Positions 31,991-44,705 of a stretch of DNA of 64,000 nucleotides are shown in pieces. The DNA comes from Harmothoe impar (taxonomy: Eukaryota; Annelida; Polychaeta; Phyllodocida; Polynoidae). The stretch lies in NCBI GenBank assembly GCA_947462335.1, contig OX381710.1, positions 4,464,001 through 4,528,000 on the forward strand, in the 5' to 3' direction. Position 1 is the stretch's first letter, and each line of letters begins with the position of its first letter. Below the pieces are notes generated by a model that worked only from the letters and a program-made list of their open reading frames with translations, was not told the origin of the DNA and did no database searches. A program made the position numbers and the translations under genes.

Positions 31991-34305
31991 TTTAAGTGGG
32001 TATATCGGATCTTTATCAATTTTTTTTATCCCACATAGATATGTTCCAAATACTGTATTAATGATGGGCTGGGGCAAATTAAAATGGTATCCCTGGGCAG
32101 TAAGAGCTCAGGCATTGAATAGATGGGGTCTAATTATGGGTTGTCTATTACAGTGCATTAGATACCAACATGTACCACTACAAACTAATTGGAGTATCAA
32201 CATGGGAGCTCAGTGGTAGCTATGACATAGCGTATGCATAATACGTATGCTTGCTGTCCTAGAACATAAACCAGATTTTATGTAATACTTGATCCTCAAA
32301 TTGGACATATAACAATTGATTGATGTGAAAAGACTGGACCAAAGACTTCTTAGGGATACTTCCAATGACTGAAGAGTGTTTCCATCTTCAATCTTGCCCT
32401 CAGTTGGACATTAGTCCCTAGGGGGTGGTCAGCTTTTGGACGACACAGTCATGTAGTCATGGGGGCATTGTGAATGGGCAGCATGTAAATGGGTAGGGTA
32501 AGGGGGCAAGCAGGATGATGGTGAGGAGTGGGGGTGATAAAGCGTTATAGGGATAAGGCAGGGGCCACCTGTTGAATGAAGTCCAAGAGGTTGAGCACAT
32601 TAAATGAGTTTGCTTTTTTTGTTTTTAAAGAAGTAATCAACTGCAGTTGAGGCTAAAGATTTACCTCGGACCTATTGAGTTAATGGCAAGCTAAAACTAG
32701 ACACTGAATTGCAAGTATTATTCTCACTTTGAAAGAGTATGCATCTGAAGGTTTTGTCCATCCCTTGATAGTTTTTGGAGAAAAACACTTTAAAATAGAA
32801 TCAACCTCAGGAATTCTGATGTGAAGATGATATCGCAAAGAAAATTGAAAATGTGTGAGAAGAAACAATATATGGACAAACTGCAGCATTTATTCCAGAC
32901 AGGCCCTAACTACCTAATGTAACCTACCTCTTACTGATTAGCTGAATAGTGGTTTGACGTGCTTTGTACTTTGCATTAAAGGCCTTACATATAGCACCTA
33001 GTAGATAGGTACCTAGGCCAAAAAAAAAGTTTTGTTTCAGGTCACCCAACAGACCCTATTAAAACAGGACCGACCCTTTGTTTTTATGCAATTTTGAAGA
33101 CAATTTCACATTTTAAAACATTTTTGGTCAATTTTTGGGTATTCAAAAAAGTACATTCATGTTTTAAGGAATAAAATTAAAAATTTGATCTACCGACCCT
33201 ACATTTTTCTCCAATGTTAGCTAAAACAAACATCTTTTTTTGGCCCAATCCCCTATAGGGATAGGAGTGAAGGGGGCTGACGTCAGTAGCAGCCTCAGGC
33301 GGATGGATCATGTCCTGAGGGTGAGTGTCAGACAATGTTCAGACCTCCTCATGCAGACCTGCCTCCTTCAGGTTCATGTCCATTTACAGGTATATACCTC
33401 CTTTTGGAACACATCCAAATCATAATCAACAACTCGCTGTGATTAATTAAAAACAGTTTTCTGATATTTACACACAAAAACACAGACTGAAATCTGAAGA
33501 CTGAAGAAGATTTAAGGTATTTTAACAGACAATTTTCACACTATTTTTTTTCATTTTCATTTAAGGCATTAGTCATATTTTCAATTTAAAATCCTTGTTA
33601 CTGATTGTGTTTCTTCATGATTCAACATCATCATATTTTCGAAAGAAAAGTTATCACTTGATGAGTATTTACTGTAGTCTTTGTCTATGGTATCTGAATC
33701 ATATAGACCTATATAGCCATAAAGTCTGTGTTTGCCAGCCCCAATGGTTGGCATATAGATCCTTGTCTACATGCCAGCCTTAACCGCTTGTAAATCGGAC
33801 CATTTTCAAGGTTTCTAGTGAGTAAATAAGAATGCCTGGATATTTTGTAGAAAGTCACCCCAAATTATACAATTGTTATTATCAAAATGATTTGAATATA
33901 CCAGTTACCTCTATTCATCATCACTTCCTTTGCAAAATCTAGCCTTATGATTAATTTTTAAATACAATTATTTCGTCTAGGTATCCGGGCCTGCAAACAT
34001 TTACCCAGGCCTGCAGAATAACAAATCTATAGGTACAAATGTCCAGCTAGGTGAAAAACATTTTGTATAGACTAGTTACAGTGAGCCATCATAGAGCAGT
34101 CAGGATTCACCAAGTGTGCTCTGCAGCTCCTCCTCATTTGGTACCTGCAGGCAGACATTAGGTACCATACAGACACATCAGGTACCAGCCATGGCCTCAG
34201 GGTACCAGCGAATACTGTCACTGGAGACCAGCAGAAGGGGCTGGTTACTGGCAGACATTACATCATCTATAGAGGGACCTTACATGGCTTAGAAAAATCT
34301 AAACT

Positions 34306-34533
34306 TACTGTAAAATCTTGCGTCTCATATATTATAAGCCTAACTCAGGTATTAGCCACACCTAGACTTTACGCCAATCCTATAAGCCACACCAGCAATC
34401 TGATTATGGTGACTTTAGTACTGTACCGTAGTAGCAAAATGCCTCCTATAGGCTGCATCCCGACTCTGGGTTAAGGGACACCAGTGATCTAAGTTGCATA
34501 CTAGCCGCGGCCTGTATGCGAGGTTTTACGGTA
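34306..34533. mobile_element. MITE, same family as 20561-20786
   Basis: Left end TACTGTAAAATCTTGCGTCT and right end ATGCGAGGTTTTACGGTA. The interior contains ATAAGCC..CAC repeats and GCAATCTGATTATGGTGAC. It is older-looking than the copy at 20561. Confidence 0.75.
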
Positions 34534-35364
34534 TATGTTAATATAAGATTATTAGGTATTCCTTATTAAGGCAATGCATCTCAGTAAGGATTCACTTAAT
34601 CAAGCCTTGATGTTAATCATAACTAGATAAAACATTTGTTTCCATTCTCGTAGCTTTCATTGGTGGGTTAACTGATGAAATGACTAATTGTAGCAGCATC
34701 AGGTGGCTATTGTAACAATCACTGCTACCAGACAGTACACAGTAGACAAAATCCCAGGACAAAGGTTTTTCTTTCTTTTCTTTGTGTTTTGTGTTCCATA
34801 GACATCAGGCTAATCTATCTAAGAGTCATTAACCAAAATTGTTGGTCTATCTACAATCAGTTAACTTGTGTTTAGTACCTTTAGATTGGTTTACTAATGG
34901 ACTCATTACCAGCAGCAGGTGGCCATTGTAACAGTTGTCATTATCACACAGTAGACGGAGCACAATCCAACATGTTCACCCACAAGTCTGGTCAGCAGAA
35001 CTTGGGGAGGACTTCTCAGACGACAAACTGCTGAGTGGTTGTAAGGAGAGTCCCAGGTGTGCCTGGAATGGAAACAAGCCCCTGCCTCTGATTTCTTCTG
35101 TAATAGTTTTTTTTCACCTTTTTCAAGCACCTGGTTTGTATAAGAACTGGGGGTTACACATAATGTGTGGAGGACCACCATGTATGATCACATTGGTACA
35201 TAAGGAAAAATTATCAATTTCAACCCAAAGGGACAGTTCTTATTTCGGAGCTAATACTCCTACTAAAAGACTTATATTATTATACAATCTAGTTATGATT
35301 GCCATCATTGACTCGATGCAATATTGGAAATATAATCAGACATTCTCTGACATAAGTTCTGGCA

Positions 35365-35575
35365 GGATGAGAATGATTGCAGACCTATTTAAATCAGTCA
35401 CCATGGCTAAAGAAGTGGATGAATTGCTGCAGTCATTATCCACCTACTTTGTGACAGGAGTTTTAATTAAGAGGTAGTTAAATTCACCATCATAACGTCA
35501 GGAATGAGACTCGGGAAACCTTCATTGGTCATCAACCCAGAGAGAAATGGCCACAGTGCTGACAATTAATTAGGG
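35365..35575 (+). repeat. D block, copy B2
   Basis: The + frame contains MAKEVDELLQSLSTYFVTG followed by VLIKR and a stop overlapping a GAG-GTAGTT donor-like site; AAGTTCTGGCAG precedes the block. This is the same arrangement as the inverted copy at 41935-42125. Confidence 0.6.
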
Positions 35576-36575
35576 TAATTGACAGACTCTTTTTTTTTCT
35601 CTATCTGATCTTTTTTCCTTAATCTGTACAATGAAGGAAATTGAAATTATTTCATACTGGAATAATTATGTGTAAGTCTTAAGACTATGACACTTTGGTC
35701 CTATATTATCCATTGAGATTAAATCTCTTGTAGCAATAATAGAAGTTTGTCTGAATGCATCCCAAAAGTATCATAGTCATATTTGTTTGAAGATCCATGA
35801 CAGGTGATTTTTCTACTACACAAATAGTGTTTAATGTTAAAGATAACAAGTGTATTAATCAATCAAATCCTTTAGCAAAGCATCACTTCTGCAAGAGCCT
35901 GTCCGATGTTATTACCTTGGTGAACACAAAAGCTACCACTATCAGTTAAGTTTCATGGAGAAGAAGAATGACGCTTGCCCTAGCCTCAAAGACAGATGGA
36001 CAGTCCCCCAGTAGGACAGGTTTCTAATTCATCACCCATGCCCTCTGTGCCGTTGCTATAACAACTCACCTTCCTGGCTTACATGACCTTCTTGTTCCAC
36101 TTTCCTGTACAGCTGCCTGTATCCCTACACAGGTTGTTCATGACCTAAGGACACAACACATCCACCAAGCTAATTATTCACAACCCGCATAAGTGCGGAA
36201 TGCTCATTCATCCAATTTGTCAGAATGTTTCTCATGTGTATGACATTTTTGAATGTCTAAAGCAATAGTTATGTACAGTCAGATTTCCCGTATCTGTGTC
36301 ATTTTGGTAAATCCAAAGTAATGGTTGTAGTCACATGGCCTCGATCTAGATTCAGGCTACTAATAAACAGGAACATATCCTGACTATGAGTGATCTTACG
36401 CCTATAATCATGATGCCAGTGGGTTTGGTGATTTAGAGTATTTATGGGCCATGTCTTGATTTCCATCAGAGAATGCTTGCCTTACATGAGCAGGTGGTGT
36501 GTAGATCAGTGCTTTTATCACGCCTAATACGCCTCAATCTTTTTCAGAGTCGAAATCGGATAGCATACTAAAGTA

Positions 36576-36715
36576 TATACACAGAGGTCCACAATGATCT
36601 GTCTGAATGACAGGTTTCTCCATGAGTGGTACCCTCGATCATATCACAGAAGGCGGAGCCATTTCAAGTGGAGAAACCAGGAATTCAGACTGATTAGAGT
36701 GGATCTCTGTGTTTA
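36576..36715. repeat. Foldback element
   Basis: The left arm carries ACACAGAGGTCCACAATGAT then GTCTGAATGACAGG. The right arm is its near complement, ending ATCTCTGTGTTTA. It shares the core GACAGGTTTCTCCA with 7670-7815. Confidence 0.65.
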
Positions 36716-37019
36716 TTTCATGTAATTATTGATAAATTATATTTAAAAATGACATTTAAAGGTTGGTTTTAGTGCATCATCATGGAGAAATATCCCATGA
36801 GAGAATAAGCATCAGTTTCTCCAAGGGAGTGTGGAGGACAGCCATTCTAGTACTTAACCATAGTAACTTTGTTTCTCCACATGAAATAAAGAGTTATACC
36901 TTCTCCGGTCATACATATGTCCATTCACCAGAATGTATATATATATATGCCTGTTCCTCACTTGATAAGCAGAAAAACACAATTTGTTCCTTATGTGGAT
37001 GGTGTCAATGTAAGAGTAA

Positions 37020-37346
37020 GGCCACTCAAAAACAAAGTTGTTTCTCATCACCTGGCGCAACATTAAATTCATCATTTGGGAAAAACCTGGATATTAATAT
37101 TGGCAATTTTGGTATCAAATTAAAGCTTATGCTGTCAGTAATGCAGTCAGCTAGGAATAACTTCCATTATAACCACTTTTACTGATCAATAAACTCCGAA
37201 ATACTAAAAGGGGGAAATTGATTGCAAAAAGTCCAAATTTCCCCATGTATATAAGCCCCGAGTAGAAGAAACAAAAAAGTCAAAAAACGCCCTTGTCATA
37301 TTTTTCACTGTTTGGTGATGAGAAACAATTTTTTTTTTGAGTGGCC
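37020..37346. mobile_element. 327-bp MITE with TAA duplication (PIF/Harbinger-like)
   Basis: The terminal inverted repeats are about 32 bases: GGCCACTCAAAAACAAAGTT at 37020 and its near complement ending GAGTGGCC at 37346. The flanking bases are TAA on the left (with a G between) and TAA on the right, which fits the 3-bp TWA duplication of PIF/Harbinger elements. No ORF of transposase type. The long open frame at 36763-37185 crosses its left end and starts at TTG, so it is not a gene. Confidence 0.65.
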
Positions 37347-38027
37347 TAATAGACAGGTGATGTCCATCTTCTCGGATATTTTGACTATGTACGCCTGTTC
37401 AGTACCTGAATACAATTCCTAAATCCAGTGTTGATTAGTTCCCATTTCCTCCATTGTAACAATTAATGATGAAAAAAGAGTGAAGCAAGAAGGAAAGGAA
37501 AAAAATTGCAGGAGTCGGTTAATTACCCTAATTATCCACTGTTAGTCAGACCCTTTCTTTAAGCATTGATGAGTAATAAAATCCCTTGAATCTCCATTCA
37601 ACTATAATTGTGGTGAGAGAATTACTTTTTAATCATAACCCCTGCAAAGTAACTCAGGAATTCATCCACATCTTTAACCCTGGCTACTGTTTAAAACACG
37701 TCTGCAATCTCTTACCCTATTTGTTTCTGTATTCTTGTGTCCGGATAAACATCAGGAGGCTGTGTCTCATAAGATCGGGCCAATGTAAACGTGCTTGACC
37801 GGATGCCATCTGTGAACGGGTGCCACCTTTGACTGGCCACCATAAAAAAGAAATTTTAACAAGAAATTGCGGTTGTTTCCACATAAAAACGGTACACGGC
37901 AACAACCAAATTTCTATCATTTGAAGGAACATAATGTCGACATGGTTGGTATGTTTGAAGGGGACCCATTCAATACGCCAAATAAGCAGGGGGTGAGGGA
38001 AGGATGTATTACTTCAAATATGGTTGT

Positions 38028-38500
38028 TCCTATGAATTCCTTGGTTCCATGTAAGGGGGTACATATGATTATAATCAACATAAGGGCCAGGGAAATGTGT
38101 GTTGCTAGGCAGTTAAACAACCAGCTGTATTAGCAACAAACTAATAGAACCATGGAATTCCTTGGGTGCATGTTAGGGGGGTAGGTATGATTATAATCAA
38201 CCTCAGGACCATGGAAATGTGTGTTGCTAGGCAGATAAACAATTAGAATTGCTGTTGCTAGGCAGCCAGCTGTCTTTGCAACAATCCAATAGAACCATTG
38301 AATTCCTTGGGTCCATTTTAGGGGGTAGTTGGGGCAGGTATTATTAAAATCAACCTCAGGACCATGGAAATGTGTGTTGCTAGGCAGATTAATAATTAGA
38401 ATATCTGTTGCTAGGCAACCAGCTGTCTTAGCAACAGTCCAATAGAATTATTGAATTCCTTGGGTCAATGATAGGGGGGGGGGGTAGATATATTTTTCGT
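38028..38500. repeat. ~125-155-bp tandem repeat with GTTGCTAGGCAAC motifs
   Basis: Three full units and a partial one: about 38028-38100, 38094-38218, 38219-38372 and 38373-38490. Each carries GTGTGTTGCTAGGCAG, an AGCTGT..TTAGCAACA segment, AATTCCTTGGGT, a G-run and TATAATCAACCTCAGGACC. The last unit holds a perfect 13-base palindrome GTTGCTAGGCAAC at 38407-38419, which is a textbook RFX/X-box shape. The repeated sites could be incidental. Confidence 0.7.
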
Positions 38501-38775
38501 CAGCTTGAGGACCTATCAAAGGTTGATTTATATTATTCTTATCAGATAGCTTAAATTTGTGTTTTAAATCCTTGATCAAAGATGGCGGTGCAATCCAAGA
38601 TGGCGGCCCCCTTTCTGACTTTCGGTAAAGTGCAAATATCATATACCTTATCCTACGCCACCACTTGGGCAAGAATTTTTCTTTGATATGTAAGGGATAA
38701 AATAAAGAAAATAGCAGTGGTTATATCTCCATATATAACTTTACCTGCCCTAAATAACCCGTTTTGTGTCAGGAG

Positions 38776-38884
38776 GTCAAAGATGGCACCCAGTCAAAGA
38801 TGGCACCCGGTCAAAGATGGCACCCAGTCAAAGATGGCACCCGGTCAAAGATGGCACCCGGTCAAAGATGGCACCTAGTCAAAG
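38776..38884. repeat. 17-bp tandem repeat, 6 full units
   Basis: Units start at 38776, 38793, 38810, 38827, 38844 and 38861, with a partial unit at 38878. The consensus is GTCAAAGATGGCACCCR. Only one or two positions vary among units, so the expansion is recent. Confidence 0.9.
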
Positions 38885-38917
38885 ACATTCACATTGACCC
38901 AATCTCATGAGACACAT

Positions 38918-39350
38918 CCAGGATCTCTTTGTCAGGCAGAATATTAGATTTCCCTTACAGCTTTGTACAGAACACACCAAACCGGAACAGAGAGGATTCA
39001 CCCCTAGATCTGACAGTAGGGTCTGCTCTCCCATGAGGCAAGGACCCATTTCAGTGCTGGTCCGCTTTGGGTCTACTGAGATACCGAGCCTCATTCTTGT
39101 TTAACGTAGAAGATGGCCATATTTAACCGTTGTATCCCAAGGGCCTTCTCATCTGCTAAACTTCCGGTCTGGTTATACAAGAGCCTGCCTATTAGACAGT
39201 ACATCCTGGTGGAGGGTGACAGTAACAGAATAGTCCTCGAGATTAGAACTGGTAATTTAATTATGGAGGGAAGATAAAGATGCCTTCAACTCCTGAGGTC
39301 GTTCTCCCTTTGCTGCTGTTAAAACAACTGAATGGACGATACTGCTGGTG
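38918..39350 (+). repeat. R1 block, central copy
   Basis: Same orientation as the copies in C (opposite to A and B). TTTCCCTTACAG precedes the core and the 3' donor-like site is altered (GGTCTG-GTTATAC). Internal frame broken. Confidence 0.65.
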
Positions 39351-41934
39351 TGCTTCAGATCTACTGTCAGTACTGGTGCCACTTTTTTTTAAACTAATTT
39401 AGACTTTATTGATTGTATGCATTCTTTGTATCCAACTTCAACATATGATATGAGCAGAAGCTTTTACATTTCAACATTTGTATATATACTGAATATGACA
39501 CAAAGCCAGAGGAAGATTTCCCTCCATAACTCACAGAGTGCCCTGTGACCAACCTAGATTCAATCCAGGTCAGTGTTTACAACTTTGCTAAGGTATGTCC
39601 CAAAACTAGGCCTAGGCATATGGTCAAAGCTACTGCCGGGTTGGGAGACCACCCAGCTGTAGACTTGCATCTCTTTGGTGAGAGATCTTTTTTGTTTTCA
39701 ACACAATGAATTCTTCATTCAAGATGGTTTAAACAACAGCACAGTCTGTTAAGTAATACAGTCCCAAAGTATGGGGATTGAGATCACACCTACAGTCTCG
39801 TATGGAGTTTAATCTAGGTAGATCAACCCATTAGCGTAACACTGTGTATAAACTAATCTAAAACTTCCGCATTCTGGTTCCCATTCATTTATCTACCGCT
39901 AGCTTCAATAAGATGTTTCAAAAAGATGTCATAGAGTTCCCCGCATTAGCCCTGACAGAGTAAGAATGACTGGTGACCAGTAATCAGGGTTAAAGAGTTC
40001 CTCAATTCATTTTTTAGCTACTTGTGGTTGAAGCTATAATCAAAAAGTAATTCTGTCACCATGATTATGGTGAACTTGAGACTCAAGAAGACTTTATTGC
40101 TCACCAGTGCTTAAAGAAAGGGCTTAACTAGCTGGGATGATTAGGGCAATTAACTGTCTCCTGCACTTTTTCCTTCTTTTCTTTGCTTCACTTATTTTTT
40201 CTTCATTGATCGTTCCAATGAAGAAAATGATAAATATTCCCCACTAGATTTGAAAATGGTTAGGTTTTAGAAATACTGGCATCTGACTTATCTCTTCTAG
40301 CCCCTAAGAATGATGGCTTAAATCACAGTAGGGTAACTTCAGTACATATTTTATCATTGTTGGCCAGTATAAAATTCATCATTGTGGTTATGTGAGTGGC
40401 TAGATTCTTCTATATCACTGATTCCAACATTGTAGGTAAGTAATAGATAGACTATGGTTATGAAAGGGTATGTAGAGCTGACCACAGCTTGCTCATAAGA
40501 CTTTTTGAAAAGGCAAACATATTGACAATATACAAGAAGGTATACATCACCTGACATAAATACCTGTTACTGAAATGTTTTCTTTGCTTTAGCTCACATT
40601 TCTGTTAAAGTAATTTTATTCTGAATATAAGTTTTTGTTTTAATATCATTTATTGTCAATAAATGAGAGATTTTACATGGATTCCTCGTTGGTGTTCTTT
40701 TACATTTCTCACTCAAATCGGTTTTACATTATTAAGTCACACTCAAAATATATATACCGGGTAGTAAACACATTTGTACAATTTATATTTAGGCATACAT
40801 AAATGCTCAATGCCATGAAGGAACATAAAGGAGAGAGCGCATGCAATTATTACTCAACATGAATATGTAGGACAAAAAATGAAAGAAAGGACACTCATCC
40901 CCACTTAGCAGTGCATTGGTTGATTTTCAGGTCCTTCTGACTTCAAAAGTTGTATCAATAGTACAGTCTAGGGAAAGATTTGGAAAAAAAACAATTATAA
41001 GAAGGGAAAAAACATTTAATTTTGAATTTTGTAATGATTGATATACCGTATCTTTTAGAAGAGTGTTATCAATTATGACTTTAATTTACAATTCAATGGA
41101 GATTTTTAAAATTTGGTTTTTAAAATATATAAATAAATTCTGAATGTGCCATATTACACATCAGGGACTTCATTTGTGTTTCACTGTTTGTCAGGGGAGG
41201 CAAAGGACCACATAAAGGTAAGCATATACAAAAATTACATACACATAGAAAACAATGTGACAGATTAGATTAAAATGCATTCCACGCTGATGTGGGCTGT
41301 GAATAATTAGCTTGATGGATGTGTTCTGTCCTTAGGTGATGAAGAACCTGTGTATAGATGGAGGCAGCTGTACAGGAAAGTGGAACAAGAAGGTCATGTA
41401 AGCAGCTAAGGTAAGTTGTTATAGCAACGGCACAGAGGGCGTGGGGTGATGAATTAGAAACCAGTCCTACTGGGGGACTGTCTATCTGTCTTAGAGGCTA
41501 GAGCAAGCGTAATTCTTCTTCTGCATGAAGCTTTGCCGATAGTGTTTGCTTTTGTTTTCGCAAAGGCAGTAATATTGAACAGGCACTTGCAGAAGTGATG
41601 GTTCTAAAGAATGTGATTGATTAATACACTTGTTATCTTCAACATTAAACACTATTTGTGTAATATAAAAAAAAAGTGATGGATCTTCAAACAAATAGGA
41701 CCATGATACTTGTGGGATGTCCTTAGACAAACTTCTGTAATTGCTCCAAGAGATTCGATCTCAATATATAATGTAGGACCAAATTGTCTTGAATCGTACA
41801 CATAATTATTCCAGTATGAAATAATTTCAATTTCCTTCATTGTACCAATTACAGACAAAAACCAGAGAAAATCAGAAAAAGAATAAAAATGAGTCTGTCA
41901 ATTACCCTAATTAACTGTTGGCACTGCGGCCATT

Positions 41935-42125
41935 TCTCTCAGGGTTAATGACCAATGAAGGTTTCCCGAGTCTCATCCCTGACATAATGATGGTGAATTA
42001 AACTACCTCTTAATTAAAACTCCAGCCACAAAGTAGGTGGATAATGACTGCAGCAATTCATCCACTTCTTTAGCCATGTTAACTGATTTAAATAGGTCTG
42101 CAATTATTCTCACTCTGCCAGGACT
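41935..42125 (-). repeat. D block, copy C2
   Basis: On the minus strand the frame has MAKEVDELLQSLSTYFVAG-like coding followed by the same LIKR-stop and GAG-GTAGTT site as copy B2. The preceding bases are CCTGGCAG. Confidence 0.6.
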
Positions 42126-42316
42126 AATGTCAGAGAATGTCTGCTCATGTTTCTAATATTGTATCTAGTGTAATTATGACAATATCAACTGGCTCGTAAT
42201 ATAAGTGCTTCAGTAAGAGCATTAGCTCCAAAATAAGACGTGTGTCTCTAGGTTGAAATTGATAATTTGTCTTGCAGTTCTAATATGATAATACACCAGC
42301 GTCATCCACATGTATA

Positions 42317-42728
42317 GGGGGCTTCCATTAGGTATGTTCTCACGCAGGGGGGGGTGGGGGGGGTCATGGCAAATGCATACAAAAGGGTACATGAAAACAT
42401 GGGCAAGGGGGGGGGGGAGAGTCCAGAGCCATTTTAGCATACTCTTTATGTACACATGTGAGAGAAAAAATGTTGACCACTTTTGGGGGGTAAAACCATG
42501 CATCAATTTTTGACCGATAGAGCGGAGGGGGGTTTGACCCCTTGACCGGCAAAACCTAACCTGCAGGGGAAAGGTACACCAGTGAAAAAAGGGAGGGTCA
42601 GTTCCTCAAATGAGTATGTACAGGGGGGGGGGGTCACCCTAATGCGTACATGATGCAACATGGGGGCTAGGGGGGCTGGGGGGTAAATTTTCTGGGGAAA
42701 AATGCTTACATACTTTATGGAAGCCCCC
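42317..42728. mobile_element. 412-bp MITE, GGGGGCTTCCATTA ends, G-rich
   Basis: The left end GGGGGCTTCCATTAGGTATG is the near reverse complement of the right end CATACTTTATGGAAGCCCCC. ATA flanks both ends as a possible short duplication. The interior has G-runs of 8 or more (42347-42362, 42408-42417, 42625-42634) that could form G-quadruplexes on this strand. No ORF. Confidence 0.7.
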
Positions 42729-44023
42729 ATATTTGCAGGGCTGTAACCTCCAGTGCTCATATGAACAAGGTGCCTAATTAAATAGTGAACATTTTGTATT
42801 TGCAGATTTACAAAAATTGACCAGCATATTAATGAGCCTAATTGGCAAGGGCTTGTTTATGCTAAAATTGTCATTGCTTTGGCATATACAAGACCATTTC
42901 TTCCTGTAACTTTACATAAGATTTAAAGTTCACATACACCAAATACCACTGTGGTGTAAACTGGGTATCACATAATCAGGGCCCGCAGCCTATGTAATCT
43001 ACTCAGTATAAATAAAGGAATACCATACTACAAATGAGGCTAGAACTGGACTGGGCTCACAGCATCAACATCAAGCATAAAAAAGGACTAAAGACAGAAG
43101 TAATAAGGAGCTGGGACACATCTCCCTTCCAGGCACACCTGGGACTTTCTATACAACCACTCAGCAATTTGTCGTCTGAAAAGTCTTCCCCAAGTTCCGC
43201 TGACCAGACTTGTGTGTGAACGTGCTGGATTGTACCTGTCTACTTTCTGACAATGACAACTGTTACAATGGCCACCTGCTGCTGGTAATGAGTCCATCAG
43301 TAAACCTGTTTAAAGGTACTTAGCACGATCTAACTGATTGTAGATCGACCGACCAACAATTTTGCTTACTCTAAATTCCCATGTATAACCTGCATTTCAC
43401 CTTTATCCCGCGTCCCAAACACAGGAGAGTCCTATAACCTGTTTCTGGGTTTGAAAATGTATATTCTCGTACTGTTAAACCCTCGAATAACCCGCATCCC
43501 ATATAGGCATGTTTGGTATCAAATGAAAGTTAAATTTGGTTTGTGTACAAACGGCATAGTACGCAGGAATTTAAAGCAATGACTTGCAGTAAATTAGCTT
43601 GATGCCTATAATAAGGAAAAAATATCCCAGGATTTTGTTTTTGGAGGCAATTCTAGTTTGGGTATATTATATCAAGAGAAATCGTTTTTCCTACATTTTT
43701 TCACACAGAAAATAATTCTGCAACACCATCTCAATGAAAATGCATGTTATATGATCATTAGAAACATGTTGAAAGCAAAAAAGAAGGGGGCGCAGGCAAA
43801 ATGAAATTATTCTGAAATTATCGAAAGAAATTCTAACATATAAATTTACTGTATGAGCCTATCGGAATGGCAAATAGGAAATATAGTGACCAGGGTGTGA
43901 AGAATCCTAAGGTCTGGCACTTTAATGACAGATGAAGGAAGATCATGCCATATAAGTGAGGGAAAATTGCAAATACCTAATGTCTGCCCGAAGTACCAGC
44001 TAAGGGGGAACAGTCAAACACAC

Positions 44024-44240
44024 TATCATAAAACCTCCCATATAAGCTGACCCCCCTCATAAGCCAACCCCCCAGTTTCAGAGAAGCTGAATCAAGACCC
44101 ATTTAAACATTGGTTAACTATGAGTTACTTGATGAAAACCCTCCCTTATAAGCCGACCCCCCTCTTAGAGACAATATTATGACCCAAATTGGACCTAAAA
44201 TCTCAAAAAAAGTTCGGCTTATCAGAGAGGATTTTCAGTA
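44024..44240. mobile_element. MITE, same family as 8854-9069
   Basis: Ends TATCATAAAACCTCCCATAT and the complement of ACTGAAAATCCTCTCTGAT. It is at the position of copy C that matches 8854-9069 in copy A, in inverted orientation, so both derive from one insertion. Confidence 0.7.
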
Positions 44241-44339
44241 GGAGAAACCTGACTGCTTATTGTAACGCCATATGTGCATATTAACTTACAATAACGAGAA
44301 ACATAACGTAAATATCAGAAGTTAGTTCTCCATCAATCT

Positions 44340-44705
44340 CAGATAGTTTCAGATTGTGATACACCCACCCCGGTAATCATAGGTCCTTGGGGCCCATATC
44401 TGTTTTACTTGGGCCAGCTGGGCTTGCCCATATCTGGCTTATGGTTGTTTTTGTCCTGGGCTACAAGTAGGAGCCCAGTGGTAGCCCAGATGGGCCAGCC
44501 CACAAAAACCATTTTTGCATAAATACATTGTAAATATTTCGGAACATACTGACATCTGATTTCCCTCCAAAATTATGATTTATTAAAAGAATTTCTAGTG
44601 TGTGCTAAATCTGGGCTAGGGCTGGGCACTTTGAATCTGGGCTGACCCATCTAGGCTCCAACTGGTAGCCCTGGACAAAAAGGACCAAAACCCAGGGTGG
44701 ACGAA
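44340..44705. repeat. Insertion rich in GGGCCC/GGGCTGG motifs
   Basis: Contains many short runs such as GGGCCAGCTGGGC, GTAGCCCAGATGGGCCAGCC and CTGGGCTAGGGCTGGGC in both orientations. Not present at the matching places of A or B. Probably a degenerate internally repeated element. Family not recognised. Confidence 0.5.

Larger units (their letters stand above)
20795..36256 (+). repeat. Higher-order repeat copy B (left arm of the giant inverted repeat)
   Basis: The reverse complement of this arm is copy C. Matched points: 20840-21740 with 64000-63130; 21750-21900 with 56300-56170; 22300-23060 with 55640-54830; 23100-23700 with 54800-54240; 23940-24330 with 54010-53600; 25200-25830 with 51930-51540; 25985-27110 with 51412-50155; 27690-28600 with 48840-48300; 31518-31990 with 46985-46510; 35370-36256 with 42120-41225. 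Identity looks roughly 80-85% by eye. B-specific insertions are at 23576-23650, 25353-25664, 28123-28484, 28719-28818, about 29396-31340, and 34306-34533. No intact host gene seen. Confidence 0.8.
37757..38915. mobile_element. ~1.16-kb element with inverted ends and subterminal 17-mer arrays (candidate)
   Basis: The left end (37757-37850) reads GGCTGTGTCTCATAAGATCG followed by about three units of the TTGACYGGRTGCCATC type. The right end is the reverse complement: 6.5 units at 38776-38884 followed by AAAGACATTCACATTGACCC and ATGAGACAC. A solitary end occurs at 23576. Inverted ends with arrays of a short motif are the pattern of transposase-binding sites in DNA transposons. No transposase ORF lies inside. 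Confidence 0.55.
36257..41224. repeat. Centre of the giant inverted repeat
   Basis: About 5 kb between the arms of copies B and C. It is not unique DNA: it contains a foldback element (36576-36715), a PIF/Harbinger-like MITE (37020-37346), an inverted pair with 17-mer arrays (37757-38915), a short tandem array (38028-38500), an R1 block (38918-39350, inverted) and decayed D blocks at about 37505-37700 (-) and 39940-40170 (+). From 40170 to 41224 I see no structure beyond AT-rich DNA. Confidence 0.65.

Noticed and set aside
34906..35181. Conserved exon shared with 43088-43219
   Set aside because: The block is similar in both arms, but the open frames in the two copies differ and only about 28 codons could be shared, too little to claim coding.
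36763..37185. 140-codon open frame as a gene
   Set aside because: It begins with TTG, runs into the inverted end of a MITE at 37020, and has no domain or splice context.
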